A DNA stretch of 9,136 bases, from positions 1 through 9,136 of the forward strand of contig CAIMKO010000319.1 in the NCBI GenBank assembly GCA_903841915.1. Reading direction: 5' to 3'. Under the pieces are notes generated by a model that worked only from the letters and a program-made list of their open reading frames with translations, ran no database searches and had not been told where the DNA came from. The stretch is from an uncultured Chitinophagaceae bacterium (GTDB taxonomy: Bacteria; Bacteroidota; Bacteroidia; Chitinophagales; Chitinophagaceae). Positions 1 to 7,381 of the stretch are shown piece by piece; the stretch's first letter is position 1, and each line of letters opens with the position of its first letter. The position numbers and the translations under genes were made by a program.

Positions 1-50
1 TGATCGAACTTTCTTTGATGCCTTTTGGTAAAACTGTTGTTGCTTCATAA
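1..50 (+). CDS. C-terminal end of an unidentified protein (5' end outside window)
   Basis: An open frame enters from the left edge, reads ...IELSLMPFGKTVVAS from base 3, and stops with TAA at 48-50. It is followed 14 bp later by a perfect terminator hairpin, which is what one expects after a real gene end. The visible 15 residues are too few to assign a family. The other two plus frames stop at once or within ten codons. Confidence 0.5.
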   Translation, partial: IELSLMPFGKTVVAS

Positions 51-64
51 ATGATCTTCTCCTT

Positions 65-101
65 AAAAACTTGAGGTCGCAAATTGCGACCTCAAGTTTT
101 T
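65..101. terminator. Perfect 17-bp hairpin, bidirectional intrinsic terminator
   Basis: Bases 65-81 and 85-101 are perfect reverse complements (AAAAACTTGAGGTCGCA) with a 3-base loop AAT. The A-run on the left and T-run on the right give a U-tract on both strands. It ends the gene entering from the left and insulates the peptidase gene that starts 82 bp further on. The GC-rich core GAGGTCGC next to the loop supports terminator function. Confidence 0.85.
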
Positions 102-182
102 ATGCTCTTTTCGCCCGCTTATAAAAAACAAAACTTATTTTGCTGCTGCGTCGATAGATTTAACACTGTAAAATAAACCGTC

Positions 183-2633
183 ATGAGAAAATTAGTTTTC
201 CTTTTATGCATCGCTTCCGGCATTGCTGCTTCCGCACAACAACTAACAGTAGAGAAGATCATGAGAGATGCCAAATGGATCGGTACTTCTCCAAGCAATA
301 TTTCATGGAGCTGGGATAGCAAGTCTGTTTTCTTTAACTGGAACCCCGATAAAAATGTTTCTGATTCATTTTATATGTATTCGCTCAACAGTAAAGAACC
401 TGTAAAATTAAAATACAATGAAGCACAGTTATTGAGTGCCATCAATAACGGTACTTATAACAGTAGCTATTCTCAGATCGTGTATGCATACAAAGGCGAC
501 CTGTATCTATTGGATATCAAATCGGCCAAAACAACACGCATCACACAAACAGAAGAACAGGAATCAAATCCTAAATTCATTATGAAAGATGAGTGGATCA
601 GTTTTAGTCGTAACCAGAATTTATATGCATGGAATAGTAAAACAGGATTTACACAACAGCTGACCAATTTTGCCAAAGGCGCTGAAACAGCTGCCGCACC
701 TGCATTTGCTGCATTCGGTGGCGGTGGTGGGAATCGTGGCGGAGGTGGCGGTGCAAGAGGCGGTGGTGGTCCTGCGGGTCCTGCAACTGCAGCGGCATCT
801 GCCAATCAACAGGAACAATGGCTACAACAAAATCAATTGCGCACATCCGATGTAGTTACACTTAGAAAAAGCAAGAAAGATCAACGTGATGCATTCTTAA
901 AATCAGTAAAAGAATCGGATACATTAAAGACAATAAATATTGGCGATAAAACTTTACAGAGTTTGCAGGTTAGTCCCGATGGAAGATTTGTGACCTATCG
1001 TTTATTTACCGCTCCCACCAATGCAAAGATTACTGCTGTTCCTGATTATGTTACTGAAAGCGGTTTCACTACTGATATTCCCAACAGAACAAAAGTGGGT
1101 GCACCTGCAGGTAAATATGATTTCTATGTGTATGATAAATTAAGGGATACTGTTTTAACCATACTAACAGATTCTATTCCGGGCATCACCGATCAACCCG
1201 ATTATACAAAAGATTATCCGCAGAAATACGCGAACAAAAAAGCGAGTGCCCGTCCGGTAAATATCAACAATACGCTCTGGAATGAAAGCGGAACTGCAGC
1301 CATTGTTGACATCCGTTCGCAGGATTATAAAGACCGTTGGATCATGCAGCTAGATGCCACAACAGCCAAATTAAAATTATTGGATCGTCAGCACGATGAT
1401 GCATGGATCGGCGGACCGGGAACCAGTGGTTTTGGGGCAAGCATCAAGTGGATCAATGATAATGTATTCTATTTTCAAAGTGAAGCAACGGGTTATTCTC
1501 ATCTCTATACTTATAATATCAGCACAGGAACAAAGACACAACTTACCCAAGGAAAATACGAAGTGCAGGATGTGGTGCTGAGCAAATCAAAACAGGTATT
1601 TTATTTATTGACGAATGAAGAACATCCCGGTAAACAGAACTGGTATAAAATAAAGATCGACGGTACTGGAAAAGAAAAGATAACATCCATGACGGGTGGT
1701 TATGAAGTAGCTCTTTCTCCTGATGAAAAAAATATCGCGTACCGTTATTCCTTCATCACCAAACCATGGGAATTATTTGTACAGGAAAATCTTGCCAACA
1801 AAAAACCCGTGCAGGTGACCAATAAAGCGATGAGTGAAGAATTCAAATCCTATGCATGGAGAGAAAATAAGATCTTCACTTTTACGGCAAGAGACGGGCA
1901 GCCAGTATATGCAAGATTGCATGAACCAAAGCCCGGAACAAAAAATAATGCTGCCGTGATCTTTGTACACGGTGCAGGTTATTTACAAAATGTACATTTT
2001 TGGTGGAGTCAGTATTTCAGAGAATACATGTTCAATAATTTATTGGCCGACAAAGGTTATACTGTGATTGATATTGATTACCGTGCCAGCAGTGGTTACG
2101 GCAGAGACTGGAGAACAGGCATCTATCGATTCATGGGTGGAAAAGATATGGATGATGAAGTAGATGCTGCCAGATACTTAGTAAAAGAATTGGGTATTGA
2201 TTCAACACGTATCGGCATGTATGGTGGAAGCTATGGCGGATTTATGACATTGATGACCATGTTCACTGCGCCTGATGTAATCAAGGCTGGTGCTGCATTG
2301 CGACCTGTTACCGATTGGGCACATTATAATCATGGCTATACTGCCAGCATTTTAAATGAACCCTTTAATGATAGTATTGCTTATGCAAGATCATCGCCCA
2401 TCAATTTTGCAAGCGGATTGAAAAATCATTTGCTGATCTGTCATGGTATGGTGGATGTGAATGTGAATTTTCAGGATGCAGTTCGTTTGAATCAACGACT
2501 GATCGAATTAGGAAAAGAGAATTGGGAGATTGCCATTTATCCGGTAGAAGATCATGGTTTCGTTGAGCCAAGCAGTTGGACCGATGAATATAAAAGGATC
2601 TTGAAACTATTCGACACCTGGTTATTAAAATAA
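183..2633 (+). CDS. Secreted S9-family (DPP IV-like) prolyl oligopeptidase
   Basis: This 816-residue serine peptidase is predicted to act in the periplasm or outside the cell. The chosen ATG gives a good signal peptide: basic MRK, hydrophobic LVFLLCIASGIAA, and a likely cleavage after ASA at residue 18. Residues ~20-560 form a DPP IV-type beta-propeller with WD-like strands (LSPDEKNIAY, SEATGYSHLY). Residues ~565-816 form an alpha/beta-hydrolase domain. The triad is visible: nucleophile Ser683 in GGSYGG, Asp758 in HGMVDVNV, and His791 in EDHGF. Family members release N-terminal dipeptides or cleave after Pro in oligopeptides. Residues ~167-206 are an unusual Gly/Ala-rich insertion (three G4-5 runs with Arg/Asn) inside the propeller. 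A -7-like TATTTTG lies at 136-142 but is one base short of consensus, so the promoter is unclear. The exact substrate cannot be read from sequence. Confidence 0.95.
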   Translation: MRKLVFLLCIASGIAASAQQLTVEKIMRDAKWIGTSPSNISWSWDSKSVFFNWNPDKNVSDSFYMYSLNSKEPVKLKYNEAQLLSAINNGTYNSSYSQIVYAYKGDLYLLDIKSAKTTRITQTEEQESNPKFIMKDEWISFSRNQNLYAWNSKTGFTQQLTNFAKGAETAAAPAFAAFGGGGGNRGGGGGARGGGGPAGPATAAASANQQEQWLQQNQLRTSDVVTLRKSKKDQRDAFLKSVKESDTLKTINIGDKTLQSLQVSPDGRFVTYRLFTAPTNAKITAVPDYVTESGFTTDIPNRTKVGAPAGKYDFYVYDKLRDTVLTILTDSIPGITDQPDYTKDYPQKYANKKASARPVNINNTLWNESGTAAIVDIRSQDYKDRWIMQLDATTAKLKLLDRQHDDAWIGGPGTSGFGASIKWINDNVFYFQSEATGYSHLYTYNISTGTKTQLTQGKYEVQDVVLSKSKQVFYLLTNEEHPGKQNWYKIKIDGTGKEKITSMTGGYEVALSPDEKNIAYRYSFITKPWELFVQENLANKKPVQVTNKAMSEEFKSYAWRENKIFTFTARDGQPVYARLHEPKPGTKNNAAVIFVHGAGYLQNVHFWWSQYFREYMFNNLLADKGYTVIDIDYRASSGYGRDWRTGIYRFMGGKDMDDEVDAARYLVKELGIDSTRIGMYGGSYGGFMTLMTMFTAPDVIKAGAALRPVTDWAHYNHGYTASILNEPFNDSIAYARSSPINFASGLKNHLLICHGMVDVNVNFQDAVRLNQRLIELGKENWEIAIYPVEDHGFVEPSSWTDEYKRILKLFDTWLLK

Positions 2634-2661
2634 TGATTCTATAAACAGAACACAGTAATTC

Positions 2662-3600
2662 ATGATGCCATCCACCACAAGTAAGAATGCTTTAGAAACC
2701 ATTGGGAATACACCATTGGTGAAACTATCTAAAATAATTCCAGCGCATTGTGCGGATATTTATGTGAAGCTGGAATATTTTAATCCCACGGGGTCTTATA
2801 AAGACCGTATGGCGCTATCCATTGTGGAAGAAGCAGAACGCCGAGGCGATATCAAATCCGGTGGCACATTGGTAGAGTATACCGGCGGTAGCACAGGATC
2901 ATCTTTGGCATTTGTTTGTGCCGTGAAAGGCTATCATTTAAAAGCCATTTCTTCCGATGCATTTGCAAAAGAAAAATTACAAACGATCAAATTATTCGGA
3001 GCAGATATTGAGATCATAGAAAGTGAAGGCGGAAAAATAACGCCATCCCTTTTTACAAAAATGGATGCAAGAGTTCAACAATTAATACAAGAGAAAGGTT
3101 ATTACTGGACAAGACAATTTTTAAATGAAGATGCTGAAATCGGTTATGCAAATTTAGGTAAAGAGATCATTCAGCAATTGAATAAACCCATTGATGTTTT
3201 TTGTGCAGGAGTTGGAACAGGAGGAATGTTTTGCGGCGCATCAAAGGAATTAAAAAAAACAAACCCGCAAATAAAACTGATCGCTTTGGAACCTGCATCT
3301 GCCCCATTATTATCAACAGGCATCAAAGGATCGCATCGGGTAGAAGGAATTGGAACGGGTATCATCCCACCATTGCTTAAAAAAGATTCGTATGATAAAG
3401 TGCGTGCCATTGATGAAACAAAAGCAAGAGAGACCGCAAGGGCATTGGCATGTACAGAAGGCATATTTGCCGGTACCTCCAGCGGTTTGAATATTTGTGC
3501 CGCCATCGAGATCGGCAAACAATTAGGACCGGGTCATACTGTTGTTACGGTTGCCTGCGATTCGGGAATGAAATATTTAGCCGGGGATCTGTATGCATGA
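2662..3600 (+). CDS. PLP-dependent cysteine synthase-family protein (fold type II)
   Basis: This 312-residue cytoplasmic enzyme has the usual length for O-acetylserine sulfhydrylases. Lys47 in NPTGSYKDRMA is the Schiff-base lysine. GVGTGG (183-188) is the PLP phosphate loop, with GIGTGIIP at 229-236, GTSSG at 271-275 and DSG at 300-302. The substrate loop reads TGGSTG (74-79) where canonical CysK has TSGNTG, so Ser replaces the conserved Asn. This marks a divergent branch that could be a cysteine synthase, a cysteine desulfhydrase or a related beta-replacing enzyme, so no cysK symbol is given. It starts 28 bp after the peptidase stop with no terminator between them, suggesting co-transcription. 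A second ATG follows directly, so the start is at codon 1 or 2. There is no Shine-Dalgarno sequence. Confidence 0.9.
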   Translation: MMPSTTSKNALETIGNTPLVKLSKIIPAHCADIYVKLEYFNPTGSYKDRMALSIVEEAERRGDIKSGGTLVEYTGGSTGSSLAFVCAVKGYHLKAISSDAFAKEKLQTIKLFGADIEIIESEGGKITPSLFTKMDARVQQLIQEKGYYWTRQFLNEDAEIGYANLGKEIIQQLNKPIDVFCAGVGTGGMFCGASKELKKTNPQIKLIALEPASAPLLSTGIKGSHRVEGIGTGIIPPLLKKDSYDKVRAIDETKARETARALACTEGIFAGTSSGLNICAAIEIGKQLGPGHTVVTVACDSGMKYLAGDLYA

Positions 3601-3602
3601 GG

Positions 3603-3700
3603 TTTCACACAAAGCAACCAAGGTTACAAAGCAACAAAGGGTTTATTATACGTCTAAAATAACTTAGTGACCGTTGTATCCTTTGTCTCTTTGTGTGAAA
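3603..3700. repeat. Imperfect long inverted repeat with internal tandem unit
   Basis: TTTCACACAAAG (3603-3614) and CTTTGTGTGAAA (3689-3700) are perfect 12-bp inverted arms, and weaker pairing continues inward for about 20 more bases. The left arm contains a near-perfect tandem: ACAAAGCAACCAAGG (3609-3623) and ACAAAGCAACAAAGG (3626-3640), with one mismatch. A third copy lies in inverted orientation at 3680-3694. It sits between the convergent ends of the cysteine synthase-family gene and rho. It looks like an interspersed intergenic palindromic element and could also serve as the plus-strand terminator. Confidence 0.65.
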
Positions 3701-3701
3701 T

Positions 3702-3725
3702 AAAAAAGCCGCATTACTGCGACTT
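3702..3725 (-). terminator. Intrinsic terminator of rho
   Basis: On the minus strand AAGTCGCA pairs with TGCGGCTT (8 bp, one G.U pair) around a GTAA tetraloop of GNRA type, followed directly by six T. It lies 33 bp beyond the rho stop codon. The plus strand lacks a useful T-run, so it acts in the rho direction only. Confidence 0.8.
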
Positions 3726-3757
3726 CTTAATTATTAATTATAAATTTTTAATTATTC

Positions 3758-5398
3758 CTACCTATTCATACTTGATAAGAACTCTTCATTGTCTTTTGTT
3801 CCGCGCATACGTTTCAGCAATTCATTCATGGCTTCTTCCGTATTCATGTCATTAATGTACAAGCGTAAGATATTCATACGTTGCAATACATCGGGTGACA
3901 GCAACAGATCATCGCGTCTTGTAGAAGAACCTACCAGATCAATGGCCGGGAATATTCTTCTGTTGGCCAATCTTCTGTCCAGCACTAATTCCATATTACC
4001 TGTTCCTTTGAATTCTTCAAAGATCACTTCATCCATCTTACTTCCTGTTTCGATCAAGGCGGTTGCGAGAATGGTCAATGATCCGCCGAATTCAATTTTT
4101 CTGGCAGCACCAAAGAATTGTTTAGGTTTCTGCATGGCATTTGCTTCCACACCACCACTCAATACTTTACCACTTGAAGGAGCAACTGTATTATGTGCTC
4201 TTGCTAAACGGGTGATGGAATCTAAAAGTATCACTACGTCATGTCCGCACTCTACCAAACGTTTTGCTTTTTGTAAAGCAATGGTAGAAACCTTTACGTG
4301 TTTTTCTGCAGGTTCATCAAATGTTGATGCAATTACTTCCGCTTTTACACTGCGTTCCATATCGGTAACTTCTTCCGGACGTTCATCTACCAGCACCACC
4401 ATCAGATAACATTCAGGATGATTGGCAGCAATGGCATTGGCCACTTCTTTCAGTAAAACCGTTTTACCCACTTTCGGTTGTGCAACGATCAATCCACGTT
4501 GTCCTTTACCGATCGGCGTAAAAATATCAATGATACGAGTGCTGTAATTGGTTGGAGAAGTAAACAGATTCAATTTCTCGAATGGAAATAAGGGTGTCAA
4601 ATAATCGAAGGGCACACGGTCACGCACTTCATCAGGACGTTTGCCATTGATCGCATCAACTTTCAATAAAGCAAAATATTTTTCGCCTTCTTTCGGAGGT
4701 CGAACATATCCCGATACCGTATCACCTGTTTTTAATCCGAATAATTTTATTTGAGAAGGAGATACATATACATCATCCGGAGAGCTTAAATAATTATAAT
4801 CGGAAGAGCGTAAGAAACCATAACCATCGGGCATCATTTCCAATACCCCTTCACCGGAGATCACCCCATCAAATTCAATATTGAAAGCGGGTTCGCGGCG
4901 ATGGTTCTGACGTGGTTGCTGTTGTGTTGTTTCCTGAGCAGTTCCGTTCACATTCTCATTTCCATTCTCATTATTCGAAGGCTCTTCTGCTGTTGCTTCA
5001 TTTCCGTTCGCGTCTTGTGCATCTTCTGTTGCCTTTAAAATTTGGTGACCCAAGTTCAGTTGTGCTTCATCTATCTCTTCGGGTTCAGCAGATTTTGGTT
5101 TGCGTCCGCCGCGATTCTTCGCAGCTGGAGCTTTATCAGCTTCAGGATGTTGCGGTGCTTCCTGCATCACTTCAGCTTCTTCTGTAATATTAGCCGTAGC
5201 AGCTTTAACGGTGATCGGTTTGCGTGTGCGTGGCTTTTTAACGTCTTTAGCCTCGCTTGCTTTTGATGCTTGCATATCAACTATTTTATAGATCAGGTCT
5301 TTTTTATCTAATTTCTTTGCGTTAGCTATTTTTAATTCATCTGCTATGTCCAATAACTCGGGGACAAGCATGTCATTTAATTGCGAAATATCGTACAT
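3758..5398 (-). CDS. rho: Transcription termination factor Rho
   Basis: Rho is the hexameric RNA-dependent ATPase and helicase that ends transcription. The 546 residues comprise a Rho N-terminal helical domain (1-45, ISQLNDMLVPELLDIADELK), a polar linker (~46-170) rich in Glu, Asn, Gln, Ala and Pro, a cold-shock-like RNA-binding domain (~173-255, with PDGYGFLR), and the motor. Walker A is PKVGKT (308-313, Lys312). The catalytic Glu region is VDERPEEVTDM (337-347), Walker B is VVILLDSITRLARA (388-401), and the Q-loop is KVLSGGVEANAM (411-422). SSTRRDDLL (491-499) matches the arginine-finger segment. E. coli Rho is ~419 residues; the excess is mainly the linker, as in other Bacteroidota. The start matches the N-domain and has no Shine-Dalgarno sequence. 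It is divergent from asnS across 270 bp and is followed by its own intrinsic terminator. Confidence 0.98.
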   Translation of the reverse strand: MYDISQLNDMLVPELLDIADELKIANAKKLDKKDLIYKIVDMQASKASEAKDVKKPRTRKPITVKAATANITEEAEVMQEAPQHPEADKAPAAKNRGGRKPKSAEPEEIDEAQLNLGHQILKATEDAQDANGNEATAEEPSNNENGNENVNGTAQETTQQQPRQNHRREPAFNIEFDGVISGEGVLEMMPDGYGFLRSSDYNYLSSPDDVYVSPSQIKLFGLKTGDTVSGYVRPPKEGEKYFALLKVDAINGKRPDEVRDRVPFDYLTPLFPFEKLNLFTSPTNYSTRIIDIFTPIGKGQRGLIVAQPKVGKTVLLKEVANAIAANHPECYLMVVLVDERPEEVTDMERSVKAEVIASTFDEPAEKHVKVSTIALQKAKRLVECGHDVVILLDSITRLARAHNTVAPSSGKVLSGGVEANAMQKPKQFFGAARKIEFGGSLTILATALIETGSKMDEVIFEEFKGTGNMELVLDRRLANRRIFPAIDLVGSSTRRDDLLLSPDVLQRMNILRLYINDMNTEEAMNELLKRMRGTKDNEEFLSSMNR

Positions 5399-5490
5399 AT
5401 AATCATTTGTGTGAAAGAAGATTCAATTTGTCTAATTGTTTTAATCCAGTCTGATAGAGATTGAAAATAAATCGGTTGTGCTGTGGAAAA

Positions 5491-5536
5491 GAGAAAAACT
5501 GATGAGTCTGTGGGATTTCTTGAAGACGAAATCAGT
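5491..5536 (-). promoter_or_regulatory. Candidate hairpin with U-tract in the rho leader
   Basis: Read on the minus strand, ACTGAT pairs with ATCAGT (6 bp). A small internal loop follows, then GTCT pairs with AGAC around a 14-base loop. The 3' side runs straight into TTTTCTCTTTT. The hairpin lies ~95-140 bases upstream of the rho start codon, so it could act as an attenuator if rho transcription begins above it. The stem is AT-rich and modest, and I found no clear rho promoter, so this stays tentative. Confidence 0.35.
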
Positions 5537-5623
5537 CCGATTCCAATGCAATGTTACACCAAATTGTTGTAAACAAACAAATTTTTGCTCAAAATATGGC
5601 CTGATTCGCTCTTACAGAATATG

Positions 5624-5650
5624 TTTGGCAACAGCATTAACTTATCTTTG
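5624..5650 (+). promoter_or_regulatory. Bacteroidota-type promoter of asnS
   Basis: TATCTTTG at 5643-5650 is a perfect TAnnTTTG -7 box. A TTTG at 5624-5627 may be the -33 element, though the 15-base spacing is shorter than usual. The transcript would start near 5655, leaving a 5' leader of about 14 bases before the asnS ATG. Confidence 0.65.
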
Positions 5651-5668
5651 CCGCTCTAAAAAGCAACC

Positions 5669-7108
5669 ATGTTTAACAAAAGAACCAAGATCAAACAATT
5701 ACTGCAAGCTGAGCAGGCGGGACAAGAAGTGACAGTAATGGGCTGGGTGCGTACTTTTCGTAATAACCAGTTCGTTGCATTGAACGATGGCAGTACCAAT
5801 AATAATCTACAGGTGGTGCTTGAACTGGGTCTGTTTGATGATGCAACGTTGAAGCGCATTACTACAGGAGCGTCTATAAAAGTTGAGGGTATTGTTGTTG
5901 CCTCTATGGGCAAAGGTCAAAGTATTGAAGTAAAAGCTAAAGGTCTGGAAATATTGGGTGATAGTGATGCAGAAAGATATCCTTTACAACCCAAGAAACA
6001 TAGCCTTGAATTCTTAAGAGAAAAAGCACATCTGCGTTTTCGTACCAATACTTTTGGTTCTGTATTTCGCATTCGTCATTCACTCGCATTTGCGATACAT
6101 AAATTCTTCAATGAAAAAGGTTTTGTGTACCTGCATACGCCCATCATTACAGCGAGTGATGCCGAAGGTGCAGGAGAAATGTTTCGCGTAACAACATTGC
6201 CGATCGATGGAACAGCTGCAAAGAATGAAGATGGTTCTATTAATTTTAAAGAGGACTTCTTTGGCAAGAGTACCAATCTTACCGTAAGCGGACAACTGGA
6301 AGGCGAATTAGGCGCCATGGCTTTTAGTGAGATCTATACATTCGGTCCAACTTTCCGTGCAGAGAATTCTAATACAACCCGCCACCTGGCTGAGTTCTGG
6401 ATGATCGAACCCGAAATGGCATTTCACGATATTGAAGATAATATGAATCTTGCAGAAGAGTTCATCAAGTACCTGATCCAATACGCCATGGACCATAATC
6501 GTGAGGATATTGAATTCTTAGCGCAACGCTTGGCAGAAGAAGAAAAACAATTACCACTGGATAAAAGAAGTGAATTGGGATTGGTTGAAAAATTAGAATT
6601 CGTTTTAAAGAATGCATTTGAAAGAATTACCTATACTGATGCCATCAATATTTTGTTAGAGAGCAGTCATTATAAAAAGAAAAAGTTCACTTATGATGTA
6701 CAATGGGGTATCGATCTGCAGAGTGAACATGAAAGATATCTAGTTGAAAAACATTTTAAGAAACCCGTGATCGTTACCGGTTATCCTGCTGCCATCAAAG
6801 CATTTTATATGCGCATGAATGACGATGGTAAGACCGTTGCCGCAATGGATATTCTGGCGCCGGGTATTGGTGAGATCGTTGGTGGTTCTCAGCGTGAAGA
6901 AAGACTGGAAAGATTGGAACAACGTATGAAAGACATGCATATTCCGGCCGAAGACATGAGCTGGTACCTTGATACCAGGCGTTTTGGTACGGTTCCGCAT
7001 GCGGGTTTTGGATTGGGTTTTGAGAGAATGGTACAATTCGTGACCGGAATGACCAATATCAGAGATGTGATCGCTTTTGCGAGAACGCCGAAGAATTGTG
7101 AGTTTTGA
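5669..7108 (+). CDS. asnS: Asparaginyl-tRNA synthetase
   Basis: This cytoplasmic enzyme charges tRNA-Asn with asparagine using ATP. The 479 residues compare with 466 in E. coli. An N-terminal OB-fold anticodon-binding domain (~18-100, VTVMGWVRTFRNNQFVALND) precedes a class IIb catalytic core. Motif 2 is TFRAENSNTTRHLAEFWMIE (228-247), with Arg230 as the class II motif-2 arginine. GEIVGGSQREERL (401-413) and motif 3 GFGLGFERMVQFVTG (446-460) are intact. Asn-type residues in motif 2 (NTTRHLAEF) and the absence of a GAD insertion separate it from aspartyl-tRNA synthetases. The start fits the -7 box 18 bp upstream. tRNA-Phe lies 122 bp downstream with its own promoter. Confidence 0.97.
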   Translation: MFNKRTKIKQLLQAEQAGQEVTVMGWVRTFRNNQFVALNDGSTNNNLQVVLELGLFDDATLKRITTGASIKVEGIVVASMGKGQSIEVKAKGLEILGDSDAERYPLQPKKHSLEFLREKAHLRFRTNTFGSVFRIRHSLAFAIHKFFNEKGFVYLHTPIITASDAEGAGEMFRVTTLPIDGTAAKNEDGSINFKEDFFGKSTNLTVSGQLEGELGAMAFSEIYTFGPTFRAENSNTTRHLAEFWMIEPEMAFHDIEDNMNLAEEFIKYLIQYAMDHNREDIEFLAQRLAEEEKQLPLDKRSELGLVEKLEFVLKNAFERITYTDAINILLESSHYKKKKFTYDVQWGIDLQSEHERYLVEKHFKKPVIVTGYPAAIKAFYMRMNDDGKTVAAMDILAPGIGEIVGGSQREERLERLEQRMKDMHIPAEDMSWYLDTRRFGTVPHAGFGLGFERMVQFVTGMTNIRDVIAFARTPKNCEF

Positions 7109-7173
7109 TCGCAGATTTCACTGATTATATCGCAGATAATTATGATCTAGCGAGAATTTGATTTTTTCATTTT
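7108..7173 (+). terminator. Direct repeats plus bulged hairpin after asnS, possible weak terminator
   Basis: ATCGCAGAT occurs at 7108-7116 (overlapping the asnS stop) and again at 7129-7137. The second copy can pair with ATCTAGCGA at 7145-7153 (8 bp, one bulged A) around a 7-base loop. T-rich sequence (TTTGATTTTTT) follows at 7157-7167. No better terminator for asnS is visible before the tRNA promoter. Confidence 0.35.
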
Positions 7174-7185
7174 AGATTGGACTCT

Positions 7186-7193
7186 TATATTTG
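7186..7193 (+). promoter_or_regulatory. -7 box of the tRNA-Phe promoter
   Basis: TATATTTG matches the Bacteroidota -7 consensus TAnnTTTG exactly. Transcription should begin near 7198, giving a ~33-base leader before the mature tRNA. The only TTTG upstream (7157-7160) is 25 bases away, so the -33 element is weak or atypical. Confidence 0.6.
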
Positions 7194-7230
7194 CAGCCCT
7201 TTACAGCTTACCGAAGTAAAGAAAGCAGAT

Positions 7231-7303
7231 GGTGCGGTAGCTCAGTCGGTAGAGCAAAGGACTGAAAATCCTTGTGTCGCCGGTTCGATCCCGGCCCACA
7301 CCA
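7231..7303 (+). tRNA. tRNA-Phe (anticodon GAA)
   Basis: All arms fold in the standard 73-base frame. The acceptor is GGTGCGG/CCACACC, the D stem GCTC/GAGC, and the anticodon stem AAGGA/TCCTT with loop CTGAAAA (GAA at 7264-7266). The variable loop has five bases and the T arm is GCCGG-TTCGATC-CCGGC. The discriminator is A7303. The CCA end is not encoded, since CTT follows. One acceptor pair is broken: C5 (7235) faces A68 (7298), where G would restore a perfect stem. The gene has its own -7 box and a terminator 12 bases downstream. The integrase remnant beyond suggests its 3' end served as an attachment site. Confidence 0.95.
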
Positions 7304-7315
7304 CTTTAACAAAAT

Positions 7316-7341
7316 AAAACCCACGCTGGTCGTGGGTTTTT
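7316..7341 (+). terminator. Terminator of tRNA-Phe
   Basis: AAAACCCACG (7316-7325) and CGTGGGTTTT (7331-7340) form a perfect 10-bp stem with loop CTGGT. The right arm ends in a run of five T. The A-run on the left may also let it stop leftward transcription from the accessory side. Confidence 0.88.
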
Positions 7342-7381
7342 CTATTCCGTGCTCGGAACAGTGCGCGGAGAATACCCTTTC

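Noticed and set aside
473..846. Several open frames opposite and beside the Gly-rich part of the peptidase gene
   Set aside because: They are shadows created by the repetitive GGN/CCN sequence; the translations are Pro/Cys/His-rich low complexity without domains, inside a clear gene.
3789..4409. 206-residue plus-strand open frame opposite rho
   Set aside because: It mirrors the highly conserved Rho motor domain codons and shows no domain pattern of its own.
5478..5732. 84-residue plus-strand open frame before and into asnS
   Set aside because: It crosses the asnS promoter and start, has a Cys/Lys/Arg-rich composition without a fold, and has no start signal.
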